Assembly: GCA_018139225.1 (NCBI GenBank)
Contig: JAGSNX010000001.1
Coordinates: forward strand, 930,001-994,000
Reading direction: 5' to 3'
Length of the DNA: 64,000 nt
Origin: Microvirga sp. SRT01
GTDB lineage: Bacteria; Pseudomonadota; Alphaproteobacteria; Sphingomonadales; Sphingomonadaceae
The position numbers and the translations under genes were made by a program. Below the pieces are notes generated by a model. The model ran no database searches and was not told the DNA's origin. It was given only the letters and a program-made list of their open reading frames with translations. Each line of letters opens with the position of its first letter. Positions within the stretch are counted from its first letter, which is position 1. Below are positions 1-9,045 of this stretch, piece by piece.

Positions 1-1108
1 TGCGACCGATCACCTTCGACGGATCGTCCTTGTCCAGCAGCACCGCACCGATCGAATACTTCCGCATCGCCCCGACACCGTGGGTCAGCAGCAGCCAGCC
101 CTCGTCCAGCTCGATCGGCGGACCGCAATTGCCGATCTGCACCAGTTCCCACGGATATTCCGGCACAAGGATCTTCGCGCCGTCCTCCCAGTGAGTCAGG
201 TCGTCCGACTTCAGCAGGAACAGGTTCTCGCCGTCCGACCGGCCAATCATCATATACTGGCCGTCGACCTTGCGCGGGAACAGCGCCATGCCCTTGTTGC
301 GCGCAGCACCGCCCGTCATCGGCACCAGGTCGAACGCGCGGAAGTCACGCGTCCGCATCAGCTCCGACTGGATCTGCGAGCCGTTATAGGCGGTGTAAGT
401 CCCGATCCATTCGAACGTGCCGTCTTCATGCTGGAACCGCACGATGCGCAGGTCTTCCAACCCCTTCGACTGCGCCGCCGTGATCGGGAAGATCACCGTG
501 CCCGACAGCGTGGAGTCGCGGTGGCGATACACCGTCACCGGACCCTCCGGCATCTCCTCGCGGTCGCTGCCAACCGCGTCGGTGGCCGTCGCGAACGGCG
601 GCTCGGGCGCGAGTTGCAGTTCATGCTGGTCGGTGATGATCCCTTCGCGAAACGCCACCGAGGAGATGTGCCCCTCGCCCACTGCGCGCATCGACATCAG
701 GATGCGCAGGCTGCCCGGCGGCATGCCCGACTGGTCGAAATGCGGTACCGCACTGGGGTTCATCAGCGCCGCGGCGGCATAGCTATACTCGTGACAGAAA
801 TAGGCGCCGATCAGCTGCCGCTTCTCGTCGCCGATCTCGCTGCCGTCGAGGCCGAGCATTTCCTCGATCTCGTCGTATCGCGTCATGAACACACGCCGCG
901 TCTGCCAGTGTCGCGCCTCGAAATCCTTGAGGACGACCTCCAGCTCTTCACGCGCCTGTGCACCGTCCATTTGCAGAACTTCGGCGACGAGCCGCTCGGT
1001 TCGGCTGGGTGCAGCGCCGTTCCCGCCGCTCCAGGCGATGTGGAAGGGCCTCACCACCACGCGGGACGGATCGGCGTGCAGGCGCATTTCGTGAGTGAAC
1101 AGGTTCAT
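1..1108 (-). CDS. GH130 family glycoside phosphorylase/hydrolase, 3' end cut by window
   Basis: About 369 codons are visible on the minus strand; the C-terminus lies beyond the window edge. The protein starts MNLFTHEMRLHADPS and carries blocks typical of GH130 (PF04041): EDLRIVRF, followed by the YTAYNG stretch, then MMIGRSDGENLFLL, GNCGPPIELDEGWLLLTHGV and a YSIGAVLLD strand. GH130 enzymes phosphorolyse or hydrolyse beta-mannosides. The exact substrate cannot be read here. No signal peptide is seen, so a cytoplasmic location is inferred. The gene lies 67 bp downstream of a GT4 glycosyltransferase on the same strand, so the two are probably co-transcribed. A GAGGG sequence precedes the ATG by about 11 bases. 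Family call is firm; substrate is unknown. Confidence 0.85.
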   Translation of the reverse strand, partial: MNLFTHEMRLHADPSRVVVRPFHIAWSGGNGAAPSRTERLVAEVLQMDGAQAREELEVVLKDFEARHWQTRRVFMTRYDEIEEMLGLDGSEIGDEKRQLIGAYFCHEYSYAAAALMNPSAVPHFDQSGMPPGSLRILMSMRAVGEGHISSVAFREGIITDQHELQLAPEPPFATATDAVGSDREEMPEGPVTVYRHRDSTLSGTVIFPITAAQSKGLEDLRIVRFQHEDGTFEWIGTYTAYNGSQIQSELMRTRDFRAFDLVPMTGGAARNKGMALFPRKVDGQYMMIGRSDGENLFLLKSDDLTHWEDGAKILVPEYPWELVQIGNCGPPIELDEGWLLLTHGVGAMRKYSIGAVLLDKDDPSKVIGR

Positions 1109-1175
1109 GCGATTCCGGACCCTCGCTCCCGGCAGACGATGGTCACCACGCTGCCGGTCCTCGAAGGCCCGGTAC

Positions 1176-3443
1176 TCACGCGGCGGCGAGCGTCGTCCCT
1201 GCCACGTCGGCCCGTGGCTGCGATAGCCCCCAAATCGCACAACTCGCCAGTTGCAGCGCCAGGATCGACTCCGCGCCCTGGTTGCGATTGAGGCCGGTCG
1301 GCATCAGTCCGTCGAAACACCCCCCGTCCGCCGCCGTCGCCAGCGGCAGATCGAGATCGTTCAACCCCATGAACCAGCCATAGGCGCGCTCGGCCTCCGC
1401 CACCCAACGGCGATCGCCCGTAGCCTCGAATGCGGAGACACACGCCTCGACGGTCGCCTGAGCCTCCAGCGGCTGCTGATCGAACTGCAACGGCTCGGCA
1501 TAGGGTCGAAAGAAGCTCTCGGTGCCCACCGCGCGAAAGCGTCCTTCGGGAGACGTCTGCTTGCCGCAGATCCACTCGAGCGTCGACAGGCCGCACTGGA
1601 CAAGGTCGTCGCGACCGAGTGCCCGGCCGGCTCGGATCAGCGCCTCCGGAAGGCGGGCATTGTCGTAGGCCAGCACGATTTCGAACCACTGCCATTCCGG
1701 CCGCCGCGCCTCTTCGAGCAGGCTCAGCAGCGACGCCGCATGCTGCGTCAGGATTTCCAGCGACAACACATGGCCCGGCTTCGCGTCGAGGATCGCCGCC
1801 GCGCCCAGCATCGCAAACGCCTGCGCCCGCAACGAGCCCAGCTCCAGCGCCAGACTCGCGGTCGAGTCGAACATCGCCCCGGCCCAATCCCGGTGCTTGG
1901 CTTCGCGGGCGTCCCGCGCGACCATCCCGAGCGCCCACAACGTCCGACCGTTCGAATCCTCCGACCCGACATCCTCGCACCATCCGCGATCGAACCGCAT
2001 GAAATTGCGGAAGCGGCGCTTGTCCGGGTTCCAAGCGTACTGGATGAACGAGGCGTAGATCGTCGTCCACTTGTCGCGGAGTACCGGGTCGAGATCGGGC
2101 ATGCCGCTGACCAGGATCAGCGCACGGGCGTTGTCGTCGATGCAATAGCCGTGGCGACGGTCGGGCACCGAGTAGATCGAGTGCTGCAACATGCCCGTCG
2201 AATCGCTCATCCGTTCGACGGCGGCGAAATCGGGGGCGATGGCGCGAAAGGAAGGCAGCGACTTTACGATGCGCTCCGGCTTGTGAGCGACAGCGCGGAC
2301 CGTCTCGGCCAGGATCGCTTCCGCGAGGCGCGGCCAGATCATCGTCCGGCCCCGCGCATAGGCCCGCTCCGCCAGCCGCTTGCGATCACGCTCGTTCGAC
2401 AGCAGGCGATCCATTTCACGCGCGAACGCCGCGACGTCCTTGAAATCCACCAGCACGCCGTGCCCGTCCGCCAATATCTCGGTCGCATGGACATAGGGAG
2501 TGGAGATCACCGCCTTGCCGACGCCGACCGCATAGGACAACGTACCGCTCGTGATCTGCGCCGGGTTCAGATATGGCGTCGCGTAGATGTCCGCCGCCTC
2601 CAGGTAGCTGATCAGCTCGTCATGTTCGACGAAGCCGTCAACGAACGCGACGTTGTCGCTGACGCCCTTTTCCGCCGCCAGCGCCTTCAACCGATCGCGA
2701 TACTTCTCGCCCTCGTGCGCCACGAGGTTCGGGTGCGTCGCGCCGAGCACGACGTACAGCAGGTTCGGATGCTTCTCCGCGACCGCCGGCAGCGCCTCGA
2801 TGATCGTCTCGATGCCTTTGCTCGGCGCGAGTAGGCCGAACGTCAGCACGACCGGCCGCCCCTCCCAACCGAACCGTCCCTTGCGCGACGCGGGATCGAT
2901 CAGGTCGCGGTCGGGCACGCCGTGCGGGATCATTGTGATCTGGCGCGGATTGGCGCCGTACACGCGCTTCAGGATATCACGCCCACGCTCCGCCATCACG
3001 ATCACGCGCGATGCACGACGCAACAGGCCCTCCATCACGCGCCGCTCGTCGGGGCTGGGTTTCTCCAGCACGGTGTGCAGCGTCACGATCAGCGGCAGGG
3101 TGGTCCGGTCCAGCAGCGCGAGGATATGCTCCCCCGCCGGGCCGCCATAGATGCCGTATTCATGCTGGAGCCAGATCGCCTGCGCGCCGCTCGATTCGAT
3201 CACCCGCGCCGTATCGATATAGGCGGACAGTTCGTTCTGCGGGATCGCCCCCGTCACCGCGTCGGGATAATCGTAGTGGCCGGGATGATCGTCCATCGCG
3301 TAGACGTCGAGGGCGATGTCGGGAAAACGATCGCGAACAGCGGTGTAGACGTCGGTCGTGAACGTCGCCAATCCACATTGCCGCGGCAGAAAGTTGCCGA
3401 TCATGACGAGATGATCGATCGTGGCCGCGGCTGCTTCTACCAT
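1176..3443 (-). CDS. GT4 glycosyltransferase with C-terminal glycosidase-like domain
   Basis: This 755-residue protein has an N-terminal GT-B glycosyltransferase of family 4 (about residues 10-400): a GNFLPRQCGLATF opening, IWLQHEYGIYGG, the LTFGLLAPSKGIETII nucleotide-sugar block, and the ADIYATPYLNP...GTLSYAVGVGKAVIST acceptor/donor region. Roughly residues 420-745 are a helical six-hairpin-like region (DDNARALI, YAWNPDKRRFRNFM, DVGSEDSNGRTLWALG). The ATG at 3443 is chosen because GAGGGAAA lies just upstream; an upstream in-frame start would add 19 residues and lacks such a site. It heads a probable operon with the GH130 enzyme, suggesting making and trimming of a manno-type glycan or storage oligosaccharide. 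That role is inferred. Confidence 0.88.
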   Translation of the reverse strand: MVEAAAATIDHLVMIGNFLPRQCGLATFTTDVYTAVRDRFPDIALDVYAMDDHPGHYDYPDAVTGAIPQNELSAYIDTARVIESSGAQAIWLQHEYGIYGGPAGEHILALLDRTTLPLIVTLHTVLEKPSPDERRVMEGLLRRASRVIVMAERGRDILKRVYGANPRQITMIPHGVPDRDLIDPASRKGRFGWEGRPVVLTFGLLAPSKGIETIIEALPAVAEKHPNLLYVVLGATHPNLVAHEGEKYRDRLKALAAEKGVSDNVAFVDGFVEHDELISYLEAADIYATPYLNPAQITSGTLSYAVGVGKAVISTPYVHATEILADGHGVLVDFKDVAAFAREMDRLLSNERDRKRLAERAYARGRTMIWPRLAEAILAETVRAVAHKPERIVKSLPSFRAIAPDFAAVERMSDSTGMLQHSIYSVPDRRHGYCIDDNARALILVSGMPDLDPVLRDKWTTIYASFIQYAWNPDKRRFRNFMRFDRGWCEDVGSEDSNGRTLWALGMVARDAREAKHRDWAGAMFDSTASLALELGSLRAQAFAMLGAAAILDAKPGHVLSLEILTQHAASLLSLLEEARRPEWQWFEIVLAYDNARLPEALIRAGRALGRDDLVQCGLSTLEWICGKQTSPEGRFRAVGTESFFRPYAEPLQFDQQPLEAQATVEACVSAFEATGDRRWVAEAERAYGWFMGLNDLDLPLATAADGGCFDGLMPTGLNRNQGAESILALQLASCAIWGLSQPRADVAGTTLAAA

Positions 3444-3537
3444 CGTATTTCCCTCGCTAGGTGCATCGGCGACTCCCGGTCTGCCTGCTACAACTGGCAT
3501 AAACCATTCATCGGAGGGAAAGTTTCGTGGAAGTCGC

Positions 3538-3567
3538 TGCAGCGCAACAATAATATGCTGCGCTGCA
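3538..3567. promoter_or_regulatory. Perfect 9-bp inverted repeat upstream of the GT4-GH130 genes
   Basis: TGCAGCGCA at 3538-3546 is repeated in inverse orientation as TGCGCTGCA at 3559-3567, separated by a 12-base A/T-rich spacer. It sits between the queF stop and the GT4 start, both on the minus strand. On that strand the spacer reads as a TATTAT-like -10 element, so the repeat could be an operator over the GT4 promoter. There is no T-tract, which argues against an intrinsic terminator. Confidence 0.35.
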
Positions 3568-3591
3568 TGACACGCCCGTCATCGAACAGAG

Positions 3592-4038
3592 TCATCCACG
3601 GCCGCGGTAAGGTGCAACCCCCTGATCCGGGAGCCACAAATCGGCCGGCGGCGCGGACGACTGCCAGAACACGTCGATCGGGATACCGCCGCGCGGATAC
3701 CAATAGCCACCGATCCGCAGCCAAACGGGCTTCATTTCGTCGAACAGCCGCTCGCCGATTCCCACCGTGCAATCCTCGTGGAACGCGGCATGATTGCGGA
3801 AACTGCCCAGGAACAGCTTCAGCGATTTCGACTCCACGATCGTCTCGCCGGGCACGTAATCGATCACCAGATGCGCGAAGTCGGGCTGTCCCGTCACCGG
3901 GCACAGGCTGGTGAACTCGGGGGCCGCGAACCGCACCAGATAGGTACGGCCGGGCCGCGGATTGGGAACATAGTCGAGCACCGCCGCTTCGGGGGATGCG
4001 GGCAGCGCGCTGGTCTGGCCGAGATGCATGGGGGTCAT
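3592..4038 (-). CDS. queF: NADPH-dependent preQ0 reductase QueF (short, type I)
   Basis: QueF reduces 7-cyano-7-deazaguanine to 7-aminomethyl-7-deazaguanine in queuosine tRNA-modification synthesis. At about 148 residues it matches the unimodular YkvM-type enzyme. The thioimide-forming cysteine lies in [13 protein letters not shown] (C46, with D53 as the acid), and the QueF signature follows as [22 protein letters not shown]. The start is uncertain: in-frame ATGs occur at 4050, 4038 and 4029 and none has an ideal ribosome site. The gene is divergent from the photolyase gene, with about 30 bp between starts. Identification is firm; only the N-terminus is in doubt. Confidence 0.92.
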   Translation of the reverse strand: MTPMHLGQTSALPASPEAAVLDYVPNPRPGRTYLVRFAAPEFTSLCPVTGQPDFAHLVIDYVPGETIVESKSLKLFLGSFRNHAAFHEDCTVGIGERLFDEMKPVWLRIGGYWYPRGGIPIDVFWQSSAPPADLWLPDQGVAPYRGRG

Positions 4039-4067
4039 GTCCCCGCACATAGGAAGATGATGCCCGC

Positions 4068-5621
4068 ATGAAAACGCTCGTGCCGATTCTCGGCGATCAA
4101 TTGTCGCCGACTATGGCCTCGCTTCGCGGCCAGAACCCGGCCGACACGGTCGTTCTGATGGTCGAGGTCGCGGAGGAGACGACCTACGTCCGCCATCATA
4201 AACAGAAGCTCGCCTACATCCTGTCGGCGATGCGCCACCACGCCGATGCACTGCACGACGCCGGCTGGACGGTCGATTACACGGCGCTCGACGCCCCCGA
4301 CAACGCCGGCAGCTTCACCGGCGAGCTCGCCCGCGCGATCCAGCGTCACGATCCCGACCGCATCGCCGTCACCGAAGCCGGCGAGTGGCGCGTCCGCGCG
4401 ATGATCGACGGGTGGGAGACGATCTTCGGCATCCCCGTCGATATCCACCCCGACGACCGCTTCGTCGCCACGCATGCGGAGTTCGACGCCTGGGCGGAGA
4501 ACCGCCGCGAACTGACGATGGAGTTCTTCTACCGCGACATGCGCCGCAAGACGGGCCTGCTGATGGAAAGCGACAAACCCAACGCCAAACCGGTCGGCGG
4601 CCGCTGGAACTTCGACAAGGACAATCGCAAGCCGGCCAAGGCCGACCTGCTCATGCCCCGCCCCCTCGCCTTCGCGCCCGACGCGATCACGCGAGACGTG
4701 ATCGCGATGATCGCCGAACGTTTCCCCGATCATCCCGGCTCGCTCGACGGATTCGACTGGGCCGTCACCGCCGCCGATGCCGAGCGTCAGGCGGATATGT
4801 TCTTCCGCCACGCCCTCCCACAGTTCGGCGATTACGAGGATGCGATGCTGACCGGCGAGCGCCACCTCTGGCACTCGATCCTGTCGCCCTACATCAATTC
4901 CGGCCTGCTCGACCCGATCGATCTGTGCCGCCGGGCGGAGGCGGAATATCATGCCGGCCGCGCACCGCTGAATTCCGTCGAGGGCTATGTCCGCCAGATC
5001 ATCGGCTGGCGCGAATATATGCGCGGAATCTATTGGCGCGAGGGGCCGGACTATGTCGATCGCAACCACCTCGATCACCGCCGCCCGCTGCCCGCATGGT
5101 ACTGGACCGGCGAGACCGAGATGCACTGCCTGCGCGAGTCGATCGGTCAGACGCTTGCCACCGCACACGCCCACCACATCCAGCGGCTGATGGTCACCGG
5201 CAATTTCGCGCTGCTGATCGGCGCCGATCCGAAGGCGGTCCACCTCTGGTATCTGGAGGTCTATGTCGACGCGTACGAATGGGTCGAATTGCCGAACACG
5301 CTGGGTATGAGCCAGTTCGGCGACGGCGGCCTCGTGGGGTCGAAACCCTATGTCTCGTCGGGTGCGTATATCGACCGGATGTCCGATTATTGCCGCCACT
5401 GTCGTTACGACGTGAAGCAGCGGGTCGGACCGGATGCGTGTCCGTTCAACGCCTTGTACTGGGACTTCCTGGCACGGCACCGGGAAACGCTCGGCCGCAA
5501 TCCGCGCCTCGCGATGCCGTACCGCACCTGGGACAAACAGCCGGCCGATGCACAGGCCGCGACCCGCGATCAAGCCGCTGCGTTCCTCGATACGCTCGAC
5601 GCCAGCGGTCCGCCCTACTGA
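4068..5621 (+). CDS. Iron-sulfur bacterial photolyase/cryptochrome (PhrB-like, probably (6-4) photolyase)
   Basis: This 517-residue protein belongs to the deoxyribodipyrimidine photolyase-related family (PF04244). It opens with [11 protein letters not shown], and its middle has the family's [19 protein letters not shown] block. Four cysteines (C353, C442, C445, C458) match in spacing the four that hold the [4Fe-4S] cluster of Agrobacterium PhrB (350, 438, 441, 454). The [11 protein letters not shown] segment carries the conserved HHxxR. Known relatives repair UV (6-4) photoproducts with FAD and a lumazine antenna. The start at 4068 is the only good in-frame ATG, with AGGA upstream. Repair versus pure signalling cannot be settled from sequence, but all cluster ligands are present. 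Confidence 0.9.
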   Translation: MKTLVPILGDQLSPTMASLRGQNPADTVVLMVEVAEETTYVRHHKQKLAYILSAMRHHADALHDAGWTVDYTALDAPDNAGSFTGELARAIQRHDPDRIAVTEAGEWRVRAMIDGWETIFGIPVDIHPDDRFVATHAEFDAWAENRRELTMEFFYRDMRRKTGLLMESDKPNAKPVGGRWNFDKDNRKPAKADLLMPRPLAFAPDAITRDVIAMIAERFPDHPGSLDGFDWAVTAADAERQADMFFRHALPQFGDYEDAMLTGERHLWHSILSPYINSGLLDPIDLCRRAEAEYHAGRAPLNSVEGYVRQIIGWREYMRGIYWREGPDYVDRNHLDHRRPLPAWYWTGETEMHCLRESIGQTLATAHAHHIQRLMVTGNFALLIGADPKAVHLWYLEVYVDAYEWVELPNTLGMSQFGDGGLVGSKPYVSSGAYIDRMSDYCRHCRYDVKQRVGPDACPFNALYWDFLARHRETLGRNPRLAMPYRTWDKQPADAQAATRDQAAAFLDTLDASGPPY

Positions 5622-5672
5622 TCGTCCGCCACCCTTCGACAAACCCCTCGGCCATCCGCTAGAGGCGCGCAT

Positions 5673-6509
5673 ATGGACTCCCTCGTCACGACCGAATGGC
5701 TCGCATCATCGCTGGGCCAGGGCGACCTGCGCATCGCCGATGCCACCCTGCTCGACCCTTCGCTGGGACGCGACGCCCGCGCGGAGTTCGAGGCCGGTCA
5801 CATCCCCGGCGCAGTGTTCCTGGACCTTGCCGAACTTCGCGACACCGACTCGCCGCTCCCGAACACCCTGCCCGGACCCGCCAAGGTCGCTAGCCGCCTC
5901 GGCAAGCTCGGCCTCGGCGATGGCACCCGCATCGTCCTCTACGACGATGCCCCGTGGAAGAGCGCGGCCCGCGCGTGGTGGCTGATCCGCGGGTACGGCA
6001 TCGGCAGCGTCGCGATCCTCGACGGCGGCCTCGCCAAATGGCGCGCCGAGGGTCGCGCGCTGGAGGCGGGACCGCATGATGCGAAACCCCGCCACGCGAC
6101 GCCGCAATGGAACGAGGCGCGGCTGCGCACCCTCGCCCAGATGAAGGGCAATCTCGCCACCGGTGCGGAACAGGTGATCGACGCGCGCAGCGCCACCCGC
6201 TTCACCGGCGAAGAACCCGATCCGCACGGCGCCGCGCCCGGCCATATACCCGGCGCGCTTAGCCTTCCCTATCCGCGCCTGTTCGAGGCGGACGGCACGT
6301 GGAAGCGCGGTGCGGCATTGTCCGCGGCGTTCGAGGCGGCGGGGGTCGATTTGAACGCACCGATGGCGATGACCTGCGGCTCCGGCGTGACCGCCGCCGT
6401 GCTGGCATTCGGCGCGCATCTGCTCGGTCGCGAGGCATCGCTCTACGACGGCAGCTGGACCGAATGGGGCAGCGACTCCTCCACTCTCAAGGCGACGGGC
6501 GAAGCATGA
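5673..6509 (+). CDS. sseA: 3-mercaptopyruvate sulfurtransferase
   Basis: This protein of 278 residues has two rhodanese domains. The N-terminal, inactive domain has GHIPGAVFLDL. The C-terminal domain has GHIPGALSLPY and the active loop MTCGSGVTA, whose cysteine accepts sulfur. CGSGVT is the loop typical of 3-mercaptopyruvate sulfurtransferases rather than thiosulfate sulfurtransferases (CRxGxR). The enzyme takes sulfur from 3-mercaptopyruvate to a thiol or cyanide in the cytoplasm. It overlaps the following metC gene in an ATGA junction, consistent with translational coupling in sulfur amino acid metabolism. Confidence 0.93.
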   Translation: MDSLVTTEWLASSLGQGDLRIADATLLDPSLGRDARAEFEAGHIPGAVFLDLAELRDTDSPLPNTLPGPAKVASRLGKLGLGDGTRIVLYDDAPWKSAARAWWLIRGYGIGSVAILDGGLAKWRAEGRALEAGPHDAKPRHATPQWNEARLRTLAQMKGNLATGAEQVIDARSATRFTGEEPDPHGAAPGHIPGALSLPYPRLFEADGTWKRGAALSAAFEAAGVDLNAPMAMTCGSGVTAAVLAFGAHLLGREASLYDGSWTEWGSDSSTLKATGEA

Positions 6510-7702
6510 ACGATCGCGACGATACGAAGCCCGCGACGAAGGTCGTCACCGCGGGCCGCCGCAAGGAATGGACCTCGGGGATCGTCAACCCGCCGGTGTG
6601 GCGGGCATCCACGATCCTGTACGACGATGTCGCCCATCTGCGCGCTGCGGCCGGTCGCGATACCCATCATCGCCTGTTCTACGGACGGCGCGGTACACCG
6701 ACGCAGTGGTCGCTGGCCGACGCGCTGACCGAGCTGGAGCCGGGCGCGGAAGGCACCTTCCTCTATCCGTCCGGCGTCGCTGCGGTCGCCGCTGCGCTGC
6801 TCGCGGTCCTGTCGCCGGGCGACGAGCTGCTGCTGGTCGACAGCGCCTATGACCCCACGCGCGGTTTCGCCACCGGCCTGCTCCGGCGCTTCGGGATCAC
6901 CACCAGCTTCTACGATCCGATGATCGGCACTGGCATCGCCGACCTGATCGGCCCGAACACGCGCGCGATCTTCATGGAAAGTCCGGGCAGCCTGACTTTC
7001 GAGGTGCAGGATATTCCCGCGATCGTCGCCGTCGCCAAGGCGCACGGCATCGCGACCCTGCTCGACAATACCTGGGCGACGCCACTGTTCTTCCCGGCCA
7101 TCGCCCGCGGCATCGACTATACGATCCTCGCCTGCACCAAATATGTTGTCGGTCATTCGGACGCGATGCTCGGCTCCGTCACCGCCGGTCCCGGCCGCTT
7201 CGCCGCCCTGCGCGACACCAGCTTCCAGCTTGGCCAGCATGTCGCCCCCGACGATGCCTTCCTCGGCAGTCGCGGACTCCGCACGATGGCCGTCCGCCTG
7301 CGCCAGCATCAGGAGAGCGCGCTTGCGATTGCAGGCTGGCTCGACACGCGGCCGGAAGTGTCGGCGGTATACCACCCCGCGTTGCCGAACTGCCCCGGCC
7401 ATGAGAATTTCGTGCGGGATTTCGCCGGTTCCAGCGGCCTGTTCTCGTTCGCCTTCGCGGGCGGGGACGACGCCGCACGCACCGCCTTCATCGATACGCT
7501 CGACCTGTTCGGTATCGGCTACAGCTGGGGCGGCTATGAGAGCCTCGCGATCCCGATCGATCCTCAGCGCCACCGCAGCGTCACGACGCGCGCCGACACC
7601 GGCTTGCTGGTGCGCATTCAGGTCGGGCTGGAAGACACAAGCGACCTGATTGCCGATCTGGAGCGCGGATTTGCGGCGTGGGGGGCCGCAGCCACAGTCT
7701 AG
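6506..7702 (+). CDS. metC: Cystathionine beta-lyase (PLP, Cys/Met metabolism family)
   Basis: This 398-residue fold-type I PLP enzyme cleaves cystathionine to homocysteine, pyruvate and ammonia in methionine synthesis. Visible blocks include the FYGRRGTPTQWSL substrate loop, YPSGVAAVAAALL, the LLDNTWATPLFF strand with the PLP-contacting aspartate, and ILACTKYVVGHSDAMLG with the Schiff-base lysine. The C-terminus has YSWGGYESLA and RIQVGLEDTSDLI, usual in the family. Its ATG overlaps the sseA stop (ATGA). Related family members include cystathionine gamma-synthase and gamma-lyase; the YSWGGYES motif and closest recall favour MetC. Confidence 0.88.
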   Translation: MNDRDDTKPATKVVTAGRRKEWTSGIVNPPVWRASTILYDDVAHLRAAAGRDTHHRLFYGRRGTPTQWSLADALTELEPGAEGTFLYPSGVAAVAAALLAVLSPGDELLLVDSAYDPTRGFATGLLRRFGITTSFYDPMIGTGIADLIGPNTRAIFMESPGSLTFEVQDIPAIVAVAKAHGIATLLDNTWATPLFFPAIARGIDYTILACTKYVVGHSDAMLGSVTAGPGRFAALRDTSFQLGQHVAPDDAFLGSRGLRTMAVRLRQHQESALAIAGWLDTRPEVSAVYHPALPNCPGHENFVRDFAGSSGLFSFAFAGGDDAARTAFIDTLDLFGIGYSWGGYESLAIPIDPQRHRSVTTRADTGLLVRIQVGLEDTSDLIADLERGFAAWGAAATV

Positions 7703-7704
7703 GC

Positions 7705-7722
7705 TGTTGCGGGTTCGCAACA
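7705..7722 (+). terminator. Short hairpin after metC
   Basis: A perfect 7-bp stem (TGTTGCG / CGCAACA) with loop GGTT begins two bases after the metC stop codon. A TTTT run follows only eight to eleven bases later, so it is a weak terminator at best. A separate 12-bp palindrome, ATCGTGCACGAT, lies at 7743-7754 in the same spacer before the porin gene. Confidence 0.3.
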
Positions 7723-7896
7723 TATGATCGTTTTAACTTGGCATCGTGCACGATTGTTCTTGTGCGTTGCAACAGCGGCTGGCAGTCAGCGGGTCCCGGC
7801 GAGTAGATCGCAAGACGGCCTTTCGACAGGCCGGACACACGCGGCGTTCCCGGGAAGCAGGCGGAGCAATCGGTTTCATCCCAAAAGGGGAATACG

Positions 7897-8745
7897 ATGC
7901 GCTTCTCGCACCTTCTCGTTGGCGGTCTTTCGCTCGTCGCCGCTTCGCCCGCTCTGGCGCAAGACGACACCGCCCCGCCACCGCCCGTTACGATCAGCGG
8001 CTCCGCCGCCATCGTATCCGACTACCGTTTCCGCGGCGTCTCGCAGTCCGACGAGGATGTCGCGGTGCAGGCTGGCGTCACCATCTCGCATGAGAGCGGC
8101 CTGTATGGCGGCTTCTGGGGATCGAATCTCGCCGGTTGGGGCACGTTCGGCGGCGCGAACCTCGAACTCGACATCATCGGCGGCTACAAGTTCAAGCCCA
8201 CCGAGGACGTGACGCTCGACGTCGGCGTCACCTATTATATGTATCCGGGCGGCGCCGATAAGACCGACTTCTTCGAACCCTATGCCAAGGTGTCCGGCTC
8301 GCTTGGGCCGGCGTCGCTGACCGCTGGCGTCGCCTATGCTCCCGCGCAGGAAGCGCTCGGCCGCTGGTACTTCACCGGTGCCGATGCAGCCGCCGGCGTC
8401 TACAATGATCCGGGCGACAAGGAGGACAATCTGTATCTCTGGGTCGATGCCGCGACCGCCCTGCCCAGCACGCCGTTCACGCTGAAAGGCCATGTCGGCT
8501 TTTCGGACGGCAATCGCGGGCTCGGTCCCAACGCCACCTCGGTCGCGCCGACCGGCAAGTATTTCGACTGGATGGTCGGGGTCGACACGACGTTCAAGAA
8601 CCTGACGCTGGGCGTTTCCTATGTCGGCACCGACATCTCCGCGCGCGACGCCGAATATCTCCGCCCCAGCTTCAGCAACGGCCAGGACGGCAGCGGCAAC
8701 ATCGCCGACGGCACCTTCCTGTTCTCGCTCACCGCGGCATTCTAA
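7897..8745 (+). CDS. TorF family putative outer-membrane porin
   Basis: This 282-residue protein has a clear signal peptide ending ASPALAQ, a short proline-rich linker, and then a body of alternating beta-strands. The region SGSAAIVSDYRFRGVSQSDEDVAVQAGV is the hallmark of the TorF / TIGR02001 family, and it ends in an aromatic C-terminal strand (FLFSLTAAF) suited to recognition by the BAM machine. Members are thought to be 12-strand or larger barrels in the outer membrane; the transported substrate is not known. AAAAGGGGAA supplies a ribosome site nine bases before the ATG. It stands alone, not obviously in an operon. Confidence 0.85.
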   Translation: MRFSHLLVGGLSLVAASPALAQDDTAPPPPVTISGSAAIVSDYRFRGVSQSDEDVAVQAGVTISHESGLYGGFWGSNLAGWGTFGGANLELDIIGGYKFKPTEDVTLDVGVTYYMYPGGADKTDFFEPYAKVSGSLGPASLTAGVAYAPAQEALGRWYFTGADAAAGVYNDPGDKEDNLYLWVDAATALPSTPFTLKGHVGFSDGNRGLGPNATSVAPTGKYFDWMVGVDTTFKNLTLGVSYVGTDISARDAEYLRPSFSNGQDGSGNIADGTFLFSLTAAF

Positions 8746-8766
8746 AGCGGAAAACGTGGGCTGAAT

Positions 8767-8791
8767 CTCCCCTCCCCTTCAGGGAGGGGAG
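8767..8791. repeat. Hairpin CTCCCCTCCC / GGGAGGGGAG downstream of the porin gene
   Basis: A perfect 10-bp inverted repeat with a five-base loop (CTTCA), 21 bp after the porin stop. The same arm sequence recurs near 49.56, 56.4 and 60.1 kb, so it belongs to a dispersed element. It could also stop transcription of the porin gene, although it has no T-tract. Confidence 0.6.
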
Positions 8792-8886
8792 CATCCGCGT
8801 GTACCTCGCTCGTGGAAGGACCCACCCGGCCCTTACTTGAAACGAAGGTAAGCCTGGGCCGAACCCACGCCATCAGGCCCGGAACG

Positions 8887-8918
8887 AAAAGGGGCGGCCT
8901 CCTCACGGAAGCCGCCCC
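8887..8918 (-). terminator. Intrinsic terminator of the ribF-ileS-lspA-bamF transcript
   Basis: Read on the minus strand, an 8-bp stem GGGGCGGC / GCCGCCCC with a 12-base loop is followed by TTTT. It lies about 190 bp beyond the bamF stop and is the first terminator-like structure on that strand. Confidence 0.6.
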
Positions 8919-8978
8919 CTTGACGCGTTACACCGGCGAAAGCCGGCGTCTTATTCAGTCGTGAGGCATCGGTGCGAG

Positions 8979-9045
8979 CCGTTCGTGCCGAGGTTGTCGA
9001 AGCACAGGTGGGACCCATGCCCTTCGACAGGCTCGGGGCGAACGG
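8979..9045. repeat. Imperfect inverted repeat (TTCGACAGGCTCGGG type)
   Basis: A 24-base left arm at 8979-9002 pairs with a right arm at 9022-9045 at 21 of 24 positions. A second, more diverged copy lies at 28988-29074. Both sit at the ends of transcription units. Confidence 0.6.

Noticed and set aside
80-1291. A 403-codon plus-strand frame at the window start
   Set aside because: It lies opposite the GH130 gene, which has clear family motifs on the minus strand and simply runs off the window edge.
4035-5672. A 545-codon minus-strand frame opposite the photolyase gene
   Set aside because: It is a GC-rich antisense shadow of a gene with clear family motifs and all its iron-sulfur cysteines.
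7735-7765. A TTGGCA...GC sequence resembling a sigma-54 promoter before the porin gene
   Set aside because: The GG and GC elements are spaced about four bases too closely for a -24/-12 promoter.
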